From positions 1-64,000 of the forward strand of contig JAVBRB010000004.1 of assembly GCA_031548515.1 (NCBI GenBank): DNA of 64,000 bases, given 5' to 3'. The stretch comes from UBA940 sp031548515. GTDB taxonomy: Bacteria; Bacteroidota; Bacteroidia; Bacteroidales; Rikenellaceae. Below are positions 51,046 through 59,441 of the stretch, one piece after another. Within the stretch, counting starts at the first letter, position 1; each line of letters starts with the position of its first letter. The position numbers and the translations under genes are program-made. Below the pieces are notes generated by a model that ran no database searches, had not been told where the DNA came from, and saw only the letters and a program-made list of their open reading frames with translations.

Positions 51046-53496
51046 ATGAAGAAATTAGCCGCGACAACTATTCTTTTACTAACTCACTTTACTCTTTTCG
51101 GACAGACGTTCGATACGGAATTTTATCCCCACGAGGAATTGAGCGAGCCGCAGACATTCGAAACCGATGACTATATCTTCTACACCCCGGCATGGAGTGC
51201 AGCCGATCCGTTCGGCGGTCTTTCTCGCTATCGTTTCGGGGCCGTACGCTACCGCGAACGCGGTTTAGACGACCGTTACCGCAAGGTTTATCTCGGCGGC
51301 ATCGACCTCTCCGATAATATATCTTCATATCCGGACTACACGCTGATCTCTCTGCTCTGGAAGACCGGCCTTTCTCACAGCTACTCTCCCGCAATGGTTG
51401 CAGGGAACGTTCCGGCAGGCATAAGTTGGTCTGAGAACTACTCATTGAGGACACATACTGCGGACGAACTCTTTGTCGCGCTGCGAGCCTCCGACCGTTA
51501 CGCCCGGGCCGGGATCGACTTTCGGCAAAATCACTTATGGAATCACGATTGGAGCCATTCACTCACCGTCACAGGACAGTACGGCGCCGACGGGCATATA
51601 GCTGGCATACGTTCCGACGAGGCAGGTGGCGCACTGTCACTCGCAAAGGAATGGCAAAGTGGCGCGAACCTTACGCTGTTCGGCGCCGGGAATATTTCCG
51701 AACGCGGACTTCGCAACGCAGCCACTCAGGAGGCTTTCACTCTGACGGGCGATAATCTTTATAACCCGACGTGGGGTTGGCAGGATGGCCGTGTGCGCAA
51801 TTCGCGCCAGCGCAATGTCCGGCAATTTTTCACAGCGGCTGCGTTTGAAACTGCGCTGGGTCAAAACCGCACCCTGACGGCGACCGCTGCTTTCCGACGG
51901 AGCCACAACGGACAGACGCGCCTCGCATGGTACGACACTCATTCCCCAATGCCCGATTATTACCGCAAAATGCCGTCTTATTTTCCCAATTGGGCCGCCC
52001 AGGGGATCATAGCCGACGCATGGCGCGACGAAAACTCTTCAGTAACTCAGGTCAACTGGAATTCGCTATACTATAATAACACCTTATCGCAGGATGGGCA
52101 GGCGACATACATTCTCGAAGAACAGGTCGAGCTTTCGTCGGATATTCATCTTAATATCAGTCTCGACCGACAGTTTACAAAAGACCTGGCCGCTTCATAC
52201 GGCATCCGTCTGCGCCGCGACCGCTCACGCCTTTTCAAGTTGGCCGACGACATGCTTGGGACGGATTACGTGATGAACATCGACCAATACGTTACCGACA
52301 ATGAGGGGGATTACCACACCGGGCCGCGCAACGAAAACGATCTGCACAATCCTGGCAGGAAAGTGTGTGAAGGCAACCGGTTCGGCTACGACTACGCCCT
52401 GACGCGATGGAGTCCGTCGCTGTTCGGCATCGTGCGTTGGAACAGGCCGGGCTACGGCATCACAGCATCGATGTCGCTAACCTACATAAATATACAACGG
52501 AACGGATTCTACGAGAAGCAACTCTTCCCGGATGGCGCGTCATTCGGGAAGTCTGCCCCGGCACGTTTCACGACATACTCGCTAGGCGCTTCGGCATATT
52601 GGAACGTTTCCGTAAGACATCGGCTGTCTGTTTCGGCGCTTGCATCGACCGAGGCCCCGTTCACTGACAACGTTTTCATCTCGCCAGCACAGAACAACCA
52701 TATAATCGCCTCGCCAGTCCCGGCGGGGATATACGGCGCGGAACTTTCGTGGTCATTCGCCGGAAAGAGTGCAGACCTGCGCATTACAGGCTACGTCAAT
52801 ACCTCGACGGACGAAACCGAAATACGCCGGTACTACGATGATCTTTCGTCTACATTCAGCAATATGGCGGTACGCGGCATAGACAAGCTCAACTACGGCA
52901 TCGAGGCAGGAGCGGAGATCCGTTTCGTGCGCTGGCTTTCCATGACCTTTGGCGGCTCGCTGGGTGAATTCCGCTACAACTCCGAACCGACGGCGGCTGT
53001 CTTCGCCGACTCTGACAATTCGGTGATTTCGGAAGGCATCACTTGCTACATGAGCGGCCTGAAAACCGGGCCACCCCAAACAGTTGCTGCAGCAGCGCTT
53101 ACATATTCCGACCGCAGGAATTGGCGTATTTCGCTTTCGGGCGAGTATATGGGCAACCGTTACACCGGCATTAATCCGCTCTACCACAGTTCCCGCGTCA
53201 CAGGCATCAACTCTGCTCCGGAGATTATGAAGTTGTTCACTTCGCAGGAACGCCTGCCGGATGCCTTTACGCTCGGCGCCTCGGTTTCTAAAGGCTTCGT
53301 ACTGAAGCGCGGTTACCTGCGCCTGGCGGCATCGGCGCGCAACTTGCTTTCATCTCAGATCATATACTCGGGTTACGAACAGATGCGCATCATGCGTTCG
53401 GGCAGCGGCATCAACCGCACACTGATACCTTTCCCATCGAAGTATCTCCGGTCATATCCGCTGACGTGGAATTTCACAGTAAGTTACAGATTATGA
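51046..53496 (+). CDS. TonB-dependent receptor
   Basis: An 816-residue outer-membrane receptor. The signal peptide (THFTLFGQ) is followed directly by a plug-like region, without the carboxypeptidase-regulatory domain usual in Bacteroidetes SusC proteins: YRFGAVRYRERGLDDRYRKV, YLGGIDLSDNIS, then long barrel strands. The C-terminus ends with an outer-membrane strand (PLTWNFTVSYRL), terminal residue Leu. The substrate is unknown. Two DUF5689 lipoproteins follow with overlapping starts, giving a three-gene uptake or surface-binding unit. Confidence 0.85.
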   Translation: MKKLAATTILLLTHFTLFGQTFDTEFYPHEELSEPQTFETDDYIFYTPAWSAADPFGGLSRYRFGAVRYRERGLDDRYRKVYLGGIDLSDNISSYPDYTLISLLWKTGLSHSYSPAMVAGNVPAGISWSENYSLRTHTADELFVALRASDRYARAGIDFRQNHLWNHDWSHSLTVTGQYGADGHIAGIRSDEAGGALSLAKEWQSGANLTLFGAGNISERGLRNAATQEAFTLTGDNLYNPTWGWQDGRVRNSRQRNVRQFFTAAAFETALGQNRTLTATAAFRRSHNGQTRLAWYDTHSPMPDYYRKMPSYFPNWAAQGIIADAWRDENSSVTQVNWNSLYYNNTLSQDGQATYILEEQVELSSDIHLNISLDRQFTKDLAASYGIRLRRDRSRLFKLADDMLGTDYVMNIDQYVTDNEGDYHTGPRNENDLHNPGRKVCEGNRFGYDYALTRWSPSLFGIVRWNRPGYGITASMSLTYINIQRNGFYEKQLFPDGASFGKSAPARFTTYSLGASAYWNVSVRHRLSVSALASTEAPFTDNVFISPAQNNHIIASPVPAGIYGAELSWSFAGKSADLRITGYVNTSTDETEIRRYYDDLSSTFSNMAVRGIDKLNYGIEAGAEIRFVRWLSMTFGGSLGEFRYNSEPTAAVFADSDNSVISEGITCYMSGLKTGPPQTVAAAALTYSDRRNWRISLSGEYMGNRYTGINPLYHSSRVTGINSAPEIMKLFTSQERLPDAFTLGASVSKGFVLKRGYLRLAASARNLLSSQIIYSGYEQMRIMRSGSGINRTLIPFPSKYLRSYPLTWNFTVSYRL

Positions 53497-54272
53497 GGCG
53501 AACCGGACACATACTTATCATAGCGGCGCTGCTCGCGGGCTGCCGGGAATATTCCACACCCGGATTCCCGGACGAAACAGTATATACGGACATGGACATC
53601 GCAAATCTTCGCAGCTATTATCACGAACGCGCCGTGGTTTCCCGAGACGCAGTCATTGCAGGTCGCGTGATTTCGTCCGACAAGGCAGGCAATTTCTACA
53701 ACACGTTCTTCATCGACGACGGTACCGGCGCGGTCGAGATCATGGCCGGAATGTCCGACCTTCACGCCACATATCATCCTGGACAGCGCGTCGTCGTCAG
53801 TATAAAAGGACTGGCAGTCGGATGGAACAACGGCGTCATTCAGGTGGGACTTCCCCCCGAGCCGGGCAACCGTTATGCGACAGGCTATTTCTACCATCCT
53901 GCCGTCATCCGGAAATATATCTCGGCCGAACGGGATATAGAGGCGGTGCTGCCTATGGAAACCGCCATAGGTGAATTAAATACCGATATGTGCGGCAGGC
54001 TGGTCCGTATCGGAGGGCTGACCATAGATGCAGCCTCCACCGCTGAGACATGGGCTTCCACACAACCTAAACCAACGACCGGCTATGTAAAGTTCCGTGA
54101 TTCTCCGGCCGACTCCATAACGGTCATGACGAGCGGGTATGCATCGTTCGCCATGATGCCCGTCCCACGGGAAACGGTCGCCATGACCGGCATACTGTTT
54201 TACGGCAAAGGCGGAAGTTCGAAAGACCACTACTTACTGAAACTTCGTGATGAGAAAGACATTGATTATTAG
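53493..54272 (+). CDS. DUF5689-type lipoprotein
   Basis: A 259-residue lipoprotein (AALLAGC, Cys17). The DUF5689/OB-fold-like core is visible: LRSYYHERAVVSRDAVIAGRVISSDKAGNFYNTFFIDDGTGAVEIMAG. Such proteins follow TonB receptors in Bacteroidetes and may bind the ligand outside the cell. The start at 53493 overlaps the receptor stop by 4 bp (ATGA). The next gene is a paralogue. Confidence 0.82.
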   Translation: MRRTGHILIIAALLAGCREYSTPGFPDETVYTDMDIANLRSYYHERAVVSRDAVIAGRVISSDKAGNFYNTFFIDDGTGAVEIMAGMSDLHATYHPGQRVVVSIKGLAVGWNNGVIQVGLPPEPGNRYATGYFYHPAVIRKYISAERDIEAVLPMETAIGELNTDMCGRLVRIGGLTIDAASTAETWASTQPKPTTGYVKFRDSPADSITVMTSGYASFAMMPVPRETVAMTGILFYGKGGSSKDHYLLKLRDEKDIDY

Positions 54273-55038
54273 CCTCTTTTTGCTGCTTGCTTCATGCCGG
54301 GCCAACAGCGTAATACCAGAGCCGGACAATAACAACGTGAATCTACCCGATCAGGAGACCATATCCATCGCTTTCCTTAAAACACTCTACAAGGGTGCAC
54401 CTGTGCAGATAACCGGCGAATACCGGATATCGGGCACCGTTGTAAGCAGCGACGCGCAGGGAAATTTCTATAAGACTCTCGTCCTTGATGACGGGACTTC
54501 GGGCATCGAGGTCAGGCTCGACATGGAAGAGATATTCAAAATATTCAAAATCCACACTCGCGTATCTGTGCGTTGCAACGGTCTCTGGCTCGGCTCCTAC
54601 GGCGGAACCCTGCAGTTGGGGGACAAGCCTTTCTGGGGTTACGAAACGCAGTATCTCTCGGAAACAATGACAGCCGAGCATCTACAATCCGACGACATGT
54701 TCCACGGCGAGATACTTCCTCGCAAACTCACTATCGCACAGATCGCACCAGTGCATATTTCGACTTTCGCGGAGTTAGGCGGGGTGCAGTTCATCGACGA
54801 AGAATTGATCTTAGGCTGGTCGGAAGAGGATGCCGACACAGACCGCCATATTGTAGATGCTGCGGGGGATACGTTGGTCGTCCGCACAAGCCATTACGCC
54901 GGTTTTGCACACTATATGCTCCCGAAAGGCAACGGGACCATCGAAGGTATTATCGGCTATTTCAATGGTACATACCAACTGGTCGTCTGCGACCGCCGGG
55001 CGGCCGAAATGGAAGATGAACGCCTCCAGACAAACTAA
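54250..55038 (+). CDS. Second DUF5689-type lipoprotein
   Basis: A 262-residue lipoprotein (LLASC, Cys16), paralogous to the previous one: LKTLYKGAPVQITGEYRISGTVVSSDAQGNFYKTLVLDDGTSGIEVRLD. The ATG at 54250 is chosen over a GTG one codon earlier; it overlaps the previous gene by 23 bp. Its stop overlaps the stop of the convergent DIFG-repeat gene by 4 bp. Confidence 0.82.
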   Translation: MRKTLIISLFLLLASCRANSVIPEPDNNNVNLPDQETISIAFLKTLYKGAPVQITGEYRISGTVVSSDAQGNFYKTLVLDDGTSGIEVRLDMEEIFKIFKIHTRVSVRCNGLWLGSYGGTLQLGDKPFWGYETQYLSETMTAEHLQSDDMFHGEILPRKLTIAQIAPVHISTFAELGGVQFIDEELILGWSEEDADTDRHIVDAAGDTLVVRTSHYAGFAHYMLPKGNGTIEGIIGYFNGTYQLVVCDRRAAEMEDERLQTN

Positions 55039-55673
55039 TTCCGCATGAATTCGTCCACGAGGAACCGGAAGACGTTTTCGTCGTTTCCGAAGCGCCTGAT
55101 CAGCTTATCCCATGTGCGGTCGCCGAATTCGAATTTATTTCCCGAACTGTCCCTGTAAGTCCATTTATTGAAGACATCTTTCCCGAGCGAAGCCGATTCG
55201 CCGCCGGAGCGGTATTCGAGCATCCCGTTGAGCGAGCGGCTTATCGACGTTTGCACTCCGCCCGATTTCTCATCGTAGGTTGGATTTCCGAAAATATCGG
55301 TACCCATTTCAACCTTGTTCCCGCGGTTGTCCTCGATTATGGTAGTGCCAAAAATATCCACCGAATATTTCTCACTGAAACCGCTCTCGGAACGGTGTTT
55401 TCGTATAAGATACCTGAAAATATCCATCTTCGCAGAATTATCCGAAAGCACCTTCGGGGCCTCCTGTTGCAGGTACTTTTTCTCAAAAACGATATTGTTA
55501 TTCTGATTATCCGAGTAGGTCAGGTCATCGAAAATATTCTTTTTCAGTGTAGCGGTATAACCGTTGGATCTATAGACGAGATCGCCGAAGATATCGGTTT
55601 CGATATTCCCATGCTGGGCCGGCAAAGGGGCAACCAGCAACAACAACGCGATACATAAAAAACATTTTTTCAT
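55035..55673 (-). CDS. Secreted DIFG-repeat protein
   Basis: A 212-residue protein with a signal peptide (VAPLPAQ). The mature part repeats a 20- to 40-residue unit whose core is D-I-F-G: ETDIFGDLVYRSNG, KNIFDDLTYSDNQ, VDIFGTTIIEDNRGNK, GTDIFGNPTYDEKSGG, KDVFNKWTYRDSSGNK. Each looks like a beta-hairpin, so a small solenoid or propeller is likely. No known domain was recognised. It ends tail-to-tail with the DUF5689 operon. Confidence 0.7.
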   Translation of the reverse strand: MKKCFLCIALLLLVAPLPAQHGNIETDIFGDLVYRSNGYTATLKKNIFDDLTYSDNQNNNIVFEKKYLQQEAPKVLSDNSAKMDIFRYLIRKHRSESGFSEKYSVDIFGTTIIEDNRGNKVEMGTDIFGNPTYDEKSGGVQTSISRSLNGMLEYRSGGESASLGKDVFNKWTYRDSSGNKFEFGDRTWDKLIRRFGNDENVFRFLVDEFMRN

Positions 55674-55685
55674 AACTCTATAAGG

Positions 55686-56465
55686 TTAAATTTTCAGGAT
55701 ACGGCGGGCATTTGCTGTGGTTATTTCCTCGACTTTTTCGGGTGTAGTCCCAAGTATCGCAGCCACAGCATCTCGGATATAAGTAAGGTACGAAGATTCG
55801 TTGCGTTTGCCTCGGAAAGGTACCGGAGTGAGCCATGGCGAGTCGGTTTCGAGTACGATGCGCTCCAGGTCCATCTGTGGAAGCATCTCACCCCAGCGGC
55901 TGTTTTTGTAGGTCACCGAGCCTCCGACCCCGAAGGCGAAATCCCCGGTCGCACAGATTCGCCTGTATTCTTCCATCGTACCGCTGAAAGCGTGCATGAC
56001 GCCGTTGATACCCGTCTCTGCGTATTTTTCGAGCGTTGCGACCATCTCCGGCCACGCCTCGCGCGTGTGTATCACAAGCGGCAGGCCATAGCGAAGAGAA
56101 AGTTCTATCTGGCGTTCGAAAACCTCCGTCTGGTCGCCCAGGAAATTCTTGCTCCAATAGAGGTCCAACCCCACTTCTCCTATCGCATAGAACCGTTCGA
56201 CGGGAGGTGCGGCCAGGTATTGCTCCACTATTTCGAGTTCGTGCGGCCAGTCGGGGTTGTCGTTCACCGAAGTGGGGTGCAGCCCCATCATAGGCAGACA
56301 CAAGTCGGGATACGCGTTGCACAGGCGAATCAGCGCACCGTGGCTTTCCGAATCTATCGCTGGCGACATTATTTTATTAACACCAGCGTCTACTGCCCTC
56401 CGCAAAACATCCTCCCTGTCGGCATCGAACGCCGCATCGAACATATGGCTGTGCGTATCTATCAT
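55686..56465 (-). CDS. tatD: TatD-family metal-dependent hydrolase
   Basis: A 259-residue TIM-barrel nuclease/hydrolase. Metal ligands in order: DTHSHMFDAAF (H-x-H), GEVGLDLYW (Glu), VIHTREAW (His), VMHAFSGT (His) and LETDSPWLTP (Asp). The RNESSYLTYIRDAVA stretch is usual in TatD. E. coli TatD is a 3'-5' DNase involved in DNA repair. It precedes the DIFG-repeat gene and follows dprA by 2 bp. Confidence 0.94.
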   Translation of the reverse strand: MIDTHSHMFDAAFDADREDVLRRAVDAGVNKIMSPAIDSESHGALIRLCNAYPDLCLPMMGLHPTSVNDNPDWPHELEIVEQYLAAPPVERFYAIGEVGLDLYWSKNFLGDQTEVFERQIELSLRYGLPLVIHTREAWPEMVATLEKYAETGINGVMHAFSGTMEEYRRICATGDFAFGVGGSVTYKNSRWGEMLPQMDLERIVLETDSPWLTPVPFRGKRNESSYLTYIRDAVAAILGTTPEKVEEITTANARRILKI

Positions 56466-56467
56466 AG

Positions 56468-57580
56468 CTATCTCAATCCGATCTTTTCATACATCCCGCC
56501 GGGAAGGTTCCGTATCATTCCTGCAAATTCCAGTTCGACCAGAAGCGGCGCCAGTTCGGTGTGGGTAAGCGCTGTGACTTCGCAAAGTTTGTCTACTGAA
56601 ATCTTATTCCCGCTTTCGAAACACCCTAAAAGCCCCTGCGCGTCAGTCGAAACAGATGTAGCTGCCTTAGCCGGTTTCTCCCCGACTTCAGGCACATAAA
56701 GGTCCCACATCAGGGCGCGTATGATATCCTCACCCGAGCAGACCATCTGCGCCTTATTGTTTTTAATAAGGCCGTTCGTCCCGAAAGCGACTTCATCCGT
56801 AGCGCGTCCTGGCACCGCCATCAACTGCCGGTTATACTGCATGGCAAAATTTCCGGTATGCAGCGAACCACTTTCCATATCGGCTTCTACGATCACCGTC
56901 CCTTCGCTCAGGCCTGCGATTATACGGTTGCGCGCCACGTAGAAATCTCCCGTCTGCTTGCTGTTCGAGTGGTATTCGGATACTATCGCGCCACCCCGGT
57001 CGATGATGTCGCGGGCTATGTCGGAGTGCTGCGATGGCGTCACGTCGGGCAGCGCATTCGCCACGACCGCGACCGTCGGCACGCCGTAGCGTATGGCCGC
57101 ACGGTGGCAGTGTACGTCGACGCCGAAAGCAAGGCCGCTGACGATACAGAGACCCGGCACACGCTCGGCAAGCTGCCTCACAAGTTTGTCGCACATAACC
57201 TGCCCGTAATTCGATATCTTTCTCGTCCCTACCATCGACATATTCCTCAGTTTCAGCGCCTCGACATTTCCGCGGACGTATACGACGTGGGGATGGTAAC
57301 CATCCATTTCACACATAAGGCCGGGATATTCAGGGTCTGTGGAAGCGATTGCAGTCAGTCCGTGCTTTGCAATATATTTCAACTCCTTTTCAGCCTGCCT
57401 GTGAAAATTCTTTCCAGATATCTGCACGGCCAATTGTTCGCGCAAACCGCCCCTGCGTTCGAGTTCAGCCGGACTCGCCGCATATACGGCACCGGCACTT
57501 CCGAAAATCTCAAGAAGCGCGGATACCGTTTTAGGCCCTACATTATTTTCGAGCGTAAGTGCAATGTCATCGATGGTCAT
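56468..57580 (-). CDS. dprA: DNA-processing protein DprA
   Basis: A 370-residue protein that loads RecA on incoming single strands during natural transformation. It has an N-terminal helix-hairpin-helix-like region (LENNVGPKTVSALLEIFGSA), a Rossmann core with MSMVGTRKISNYGQ, IVSGLAFGVDVHCHRAA, NRIIAGLSEGTVIVEADMESGSLHTGNFAM and a C-terminal winged-helix domain (ISVDKLCEVTALTHTELAPLLVELE). The gene overlaps birA by 4 bp. Confidence 0.95.
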   Translation of the reverse strand: MTIDDIALTLENNVGPKTVSALLEIFGSAGAVYAASPAELERRGGLREQLAVQISGKNFHRQAEKELKYIAKHGLTAIASTDPEYPGLMCEMDGYHPHVVYVRGNVEALKLRNMSMVGTRKISNYGQVMCDKLVRQLAERVPGLCIVSGLAFGVDVHCHRAAIRYGVPTVAVVANALPDVTPSQHSDIARDIIDRGGAIVSEYHSNSKQTGDFYVARNRIIAGLSEGTVIVEADMESGSLHTGNFAMQYNRQLMAVPGRATDEVAFGTNGLIKNNKAQMVCSGEDIIRALMWDLYVPEVGEKPAKAATSVSTDAQGLLGCFESGNKISVDKLCEVTALTHTELAPLLVELEFAGMIRNLPGGMYEKIGLR

Positions 57581-58302
57581 ATCACGAAGTTTATTTGTTG
57601 GAAAAGGTATGTATTCCTGTATCCCGTAATGTCTTCGACCATAAGTCCTCCATCGGGGTCAACCCCACGGACTATCCCCGTGAAACAACCTTCCAGTCCC
57701 GGTATCGAGAATGGGGCAGGCATATCCAGACGGTATATCTTTTCATGGTACCGCTCCATGAGGGTCTTCCTTTCTCCGCGCCCCAGCATCCCATACCACT
57801 CCATAAGCTTCCGGTAAAACCTATTCAGTACTTCATGCCGGTTATATTCCCGCCCGGTTTCCAATGCCATGGAGGTTGGATTCGGAAGCCACTCTTCGAA
57901 TTCGGTCTGATTCACATTGATCCCTACCCCGACTCCACTGCGCGCCAACATCCCGTCTTTGATAGAATGGTCTATCAGCACGCCGGTTATTTTGCGGTCG
58001 CCGATGTATATGTCGTTAGTCCACTTTATGCGCGCATCGAGTCCGTATTCTGCAAAGGTGTCTACCAACGCCAAAGCTACAGCCTGCAGCAGCAGGAACT
58101 GTTCGGTGACTTTAAGGAACGAGGTGTCGAGCACTACGCTGAACATCAGGTTTTCTCCGGCTGCGCTGCTCCATTTGTTGCCGCGTTGCCCGCGCCCGGA
58201 GGTCTGGTATTCGGCCGCTACGACATCGCCGTGCACGTATTTCGGGTCGCGAGCCTCGTCTATCGTAGAGCCTATTTCGTTAAAGAAGAATACATTCTTC
58301 AT
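57577..58302 (-). CDS. birA: Biotin--[acetyl-CoA-carboxylase] ligase
   Basis: A 241-residue enzyme that attaches biotin to carrier proteins such as the BCCP encoded at 41427-41879. The biotin loop is TSGRGQRGNKW, followed by KWTNDIYIGDRKITGVLID. It lacks the N-terminal helix-turn-helix of E. coli BirA, so it does not repress transcription. The C-terminal SH3-like domain (GIVRGVDPDGGLMVED) is present. The 36-bp gap to dapD holds repeats of ATGAAGAATGAAAA. Confidence 0.95.
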   Translation of the reverse strand: MKNVFFFNEIGSTIDEARDPKYVHGDVVAAEYQTSGRGQRGNKWSSAAGENLMFSVVLDTSFLKVTEQFLLLQAVALALVDTFAEYGLDARIKWTNDIYIGDRKITGVLIDHSIKDGMLARSGVGVGINVNQTEFEEWLPNPTSMALETGREYNRHEVLNRFYRKLMEWYGMLGRGERKTLMERYHEKIYRLDMPAPFSIPGLEGCFTGIVRGVDPDGGLMVEDITGYRNTYLFQQINFVI

Positions 58303-58338
58303 TTTTCATTCTTCATTTTTTCATTCCGATGTTTCAGT

Positions 58339-59157
58339 TTATACCGAAACGTTGAAATCCCTCAATGCGTCGTTCAGCGATGTTTTCAGATCGGTGGACT
58401 CCCTGCGCCGTCCTATGATCAGCCCGCACGGAATGCCGTAGGTTCCCGCCGGATATTTCCTCTGATAAGTACCGGGGATCACTACCGCCCCCGCCGGAAC
58501 GCGGCCCTTATACTCAACTGGTTCAGCGCCGGTCACGTCAATGATCTTCGTCGAACCTGTTATCACGACGTTAGCCCCGAGTACCGCTCCTTCGCAGACA
58601 TGGACGCCCTCTACTATGATGCAGCGCGATCCGACAAAGCAGTTGTCCTCGATGATCACCGGCGCGGCCTGTATGGGTTCCAGCACGCCCCCGATACCGA
58701 CACCGCCGGAAAGATGTACGCACCGGCCTATCTGGGCGCACGACCCAACCGTCACCCATGTGTCGACCATTGTACCCTCGCCCACATACGCGCCGATGTT
58801 GACATATGAGGGCATCATTATCGCCCCCGGGGCGAGGTACGATCCGTAGCGTGCCACAGCGGGAGGAACCACGCGAACCCCCATCTTTTCGAATCCGCGC
58901 TTAGTCTCTATTTTGTCGTAGAACTCCAGCCCGCCGGCTTCCATCGAATGCATTCCCTGGATAGGGAAATACATCACGACAGCCTTCTTCACCCATTCGT
59001 TTATCTGCCATTTGTGGCCTCCCAAAGGCTCTGCTGTCCGCAACAGCCCCTTATCGAGCATCTCGACCACATCCCGCACCGCCTGTCTGTATTTTCTCTG
59101 CTCCAGCAGAGTACGGTCATCCCACGCTTCTTCTATTGTTGTCTTTAAATCGTCCAT
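58339..59157 (-). CDS. dapD: Tetrahydrodipicolinate N-succinyltransferase
   Basis: Succinylates tetrahydrodipicolinate in the succinylase branch of diaminopimelate/lysine synthesis. A 272-residue trimeric left-handed beta-helix enzyme. Hexapeptide repeats run from ~125 to ~210 (VNIGAYVGEGTMVDTWVTVG; VIIEDNCFVGSRCIIVEGVH). The N-terminal FYDKIETKRGFEKMGVRVVP and the C-terminal PAGTYGIPCGLIIGRR are typical. A foldback element ends 20 bp upstream of its ATG. Confidence 0.95.
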   Translation of the reverse strand: MDDLKTTIEEAWDDRTLLEQRKYRQAVRDVVEMLDKGLLRTAEPLGGHKWQINEWVKKAVVMYFPIQGMHSMEAGGLEFYDKIETKRGFEKMGVRVVPPAVARYGSYLAPGAIMMPSYVNIGAYVGEGTMVDTWVTVGSCAQIGRCVHLSGGVGIGGVLEPIQAAPVIIEDNCFVGSRCIIVEGVHVCEGAVLGANVVITGSTKIIDVTGAEPVEYKGRVPAGAVVIPGTYQRKYPAGTYGIPCGLIIGRRRESTDLKTSLNDALRDFNVSV

Positions 59158-59176
59158 GCTTGTTTTTTAACAAATT

Positions 59177-59338
59177 AGAGCCTGTCTAAGTTTTGTTAAT
59201 GAAAAATATTATGAGGATTCTTAAGATGATTTTTTACGTAGGACGAGGCGCAATAGGGTTACATTGTAACGAGTCCGATGTAAAAAAGCGCTTAAAAAGA
59301 CCATAAGAGATTTATCGAATAAAATTTAGACAGACTCT
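59177..59338. mobile_element. Foldback (MITE-like) element next to dapD
   Basis: A 162-bp element bounded by 18-bp inverted repeats (AGAGCCTGTCTAAGTTTT at 59177-59194; AAAATTTAGACAGACTCT at 59321-59338, two mismatches). The interior is itself near-palindromic: TTTTTTACGTAGGAC pairs with GTCCGATGTAAAAAA, and GTTACATTGTAAC is the tip. It encodes nothing. The ends look like those of an IS family, so it may move with a transposase elsewhere in the genome. No target-site duplication was recognised. Confidence 0.65.
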
Positions 59339-59408
59339 CAGTGCCCTGTTTTTCAGTGTAAAGTTACTATTTTCCATTTAAAAGGCATATAATTTCATCT
59401 ATCTTTTA

Positions 59409-59416
59409 TACTTTTG
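59409..59416 (+). promoter_or_regulatory. -7 element of the prolyl oligopeptidase gene
   Basis: TACTTTTG matches TAnnTTTG, 25 bp before the ATG at 59442. No -33 TTTG is evident. Confidence 0.5.
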
Positions 59417-59441
59417 CCGAGAATCATAACTCCTATAAACA

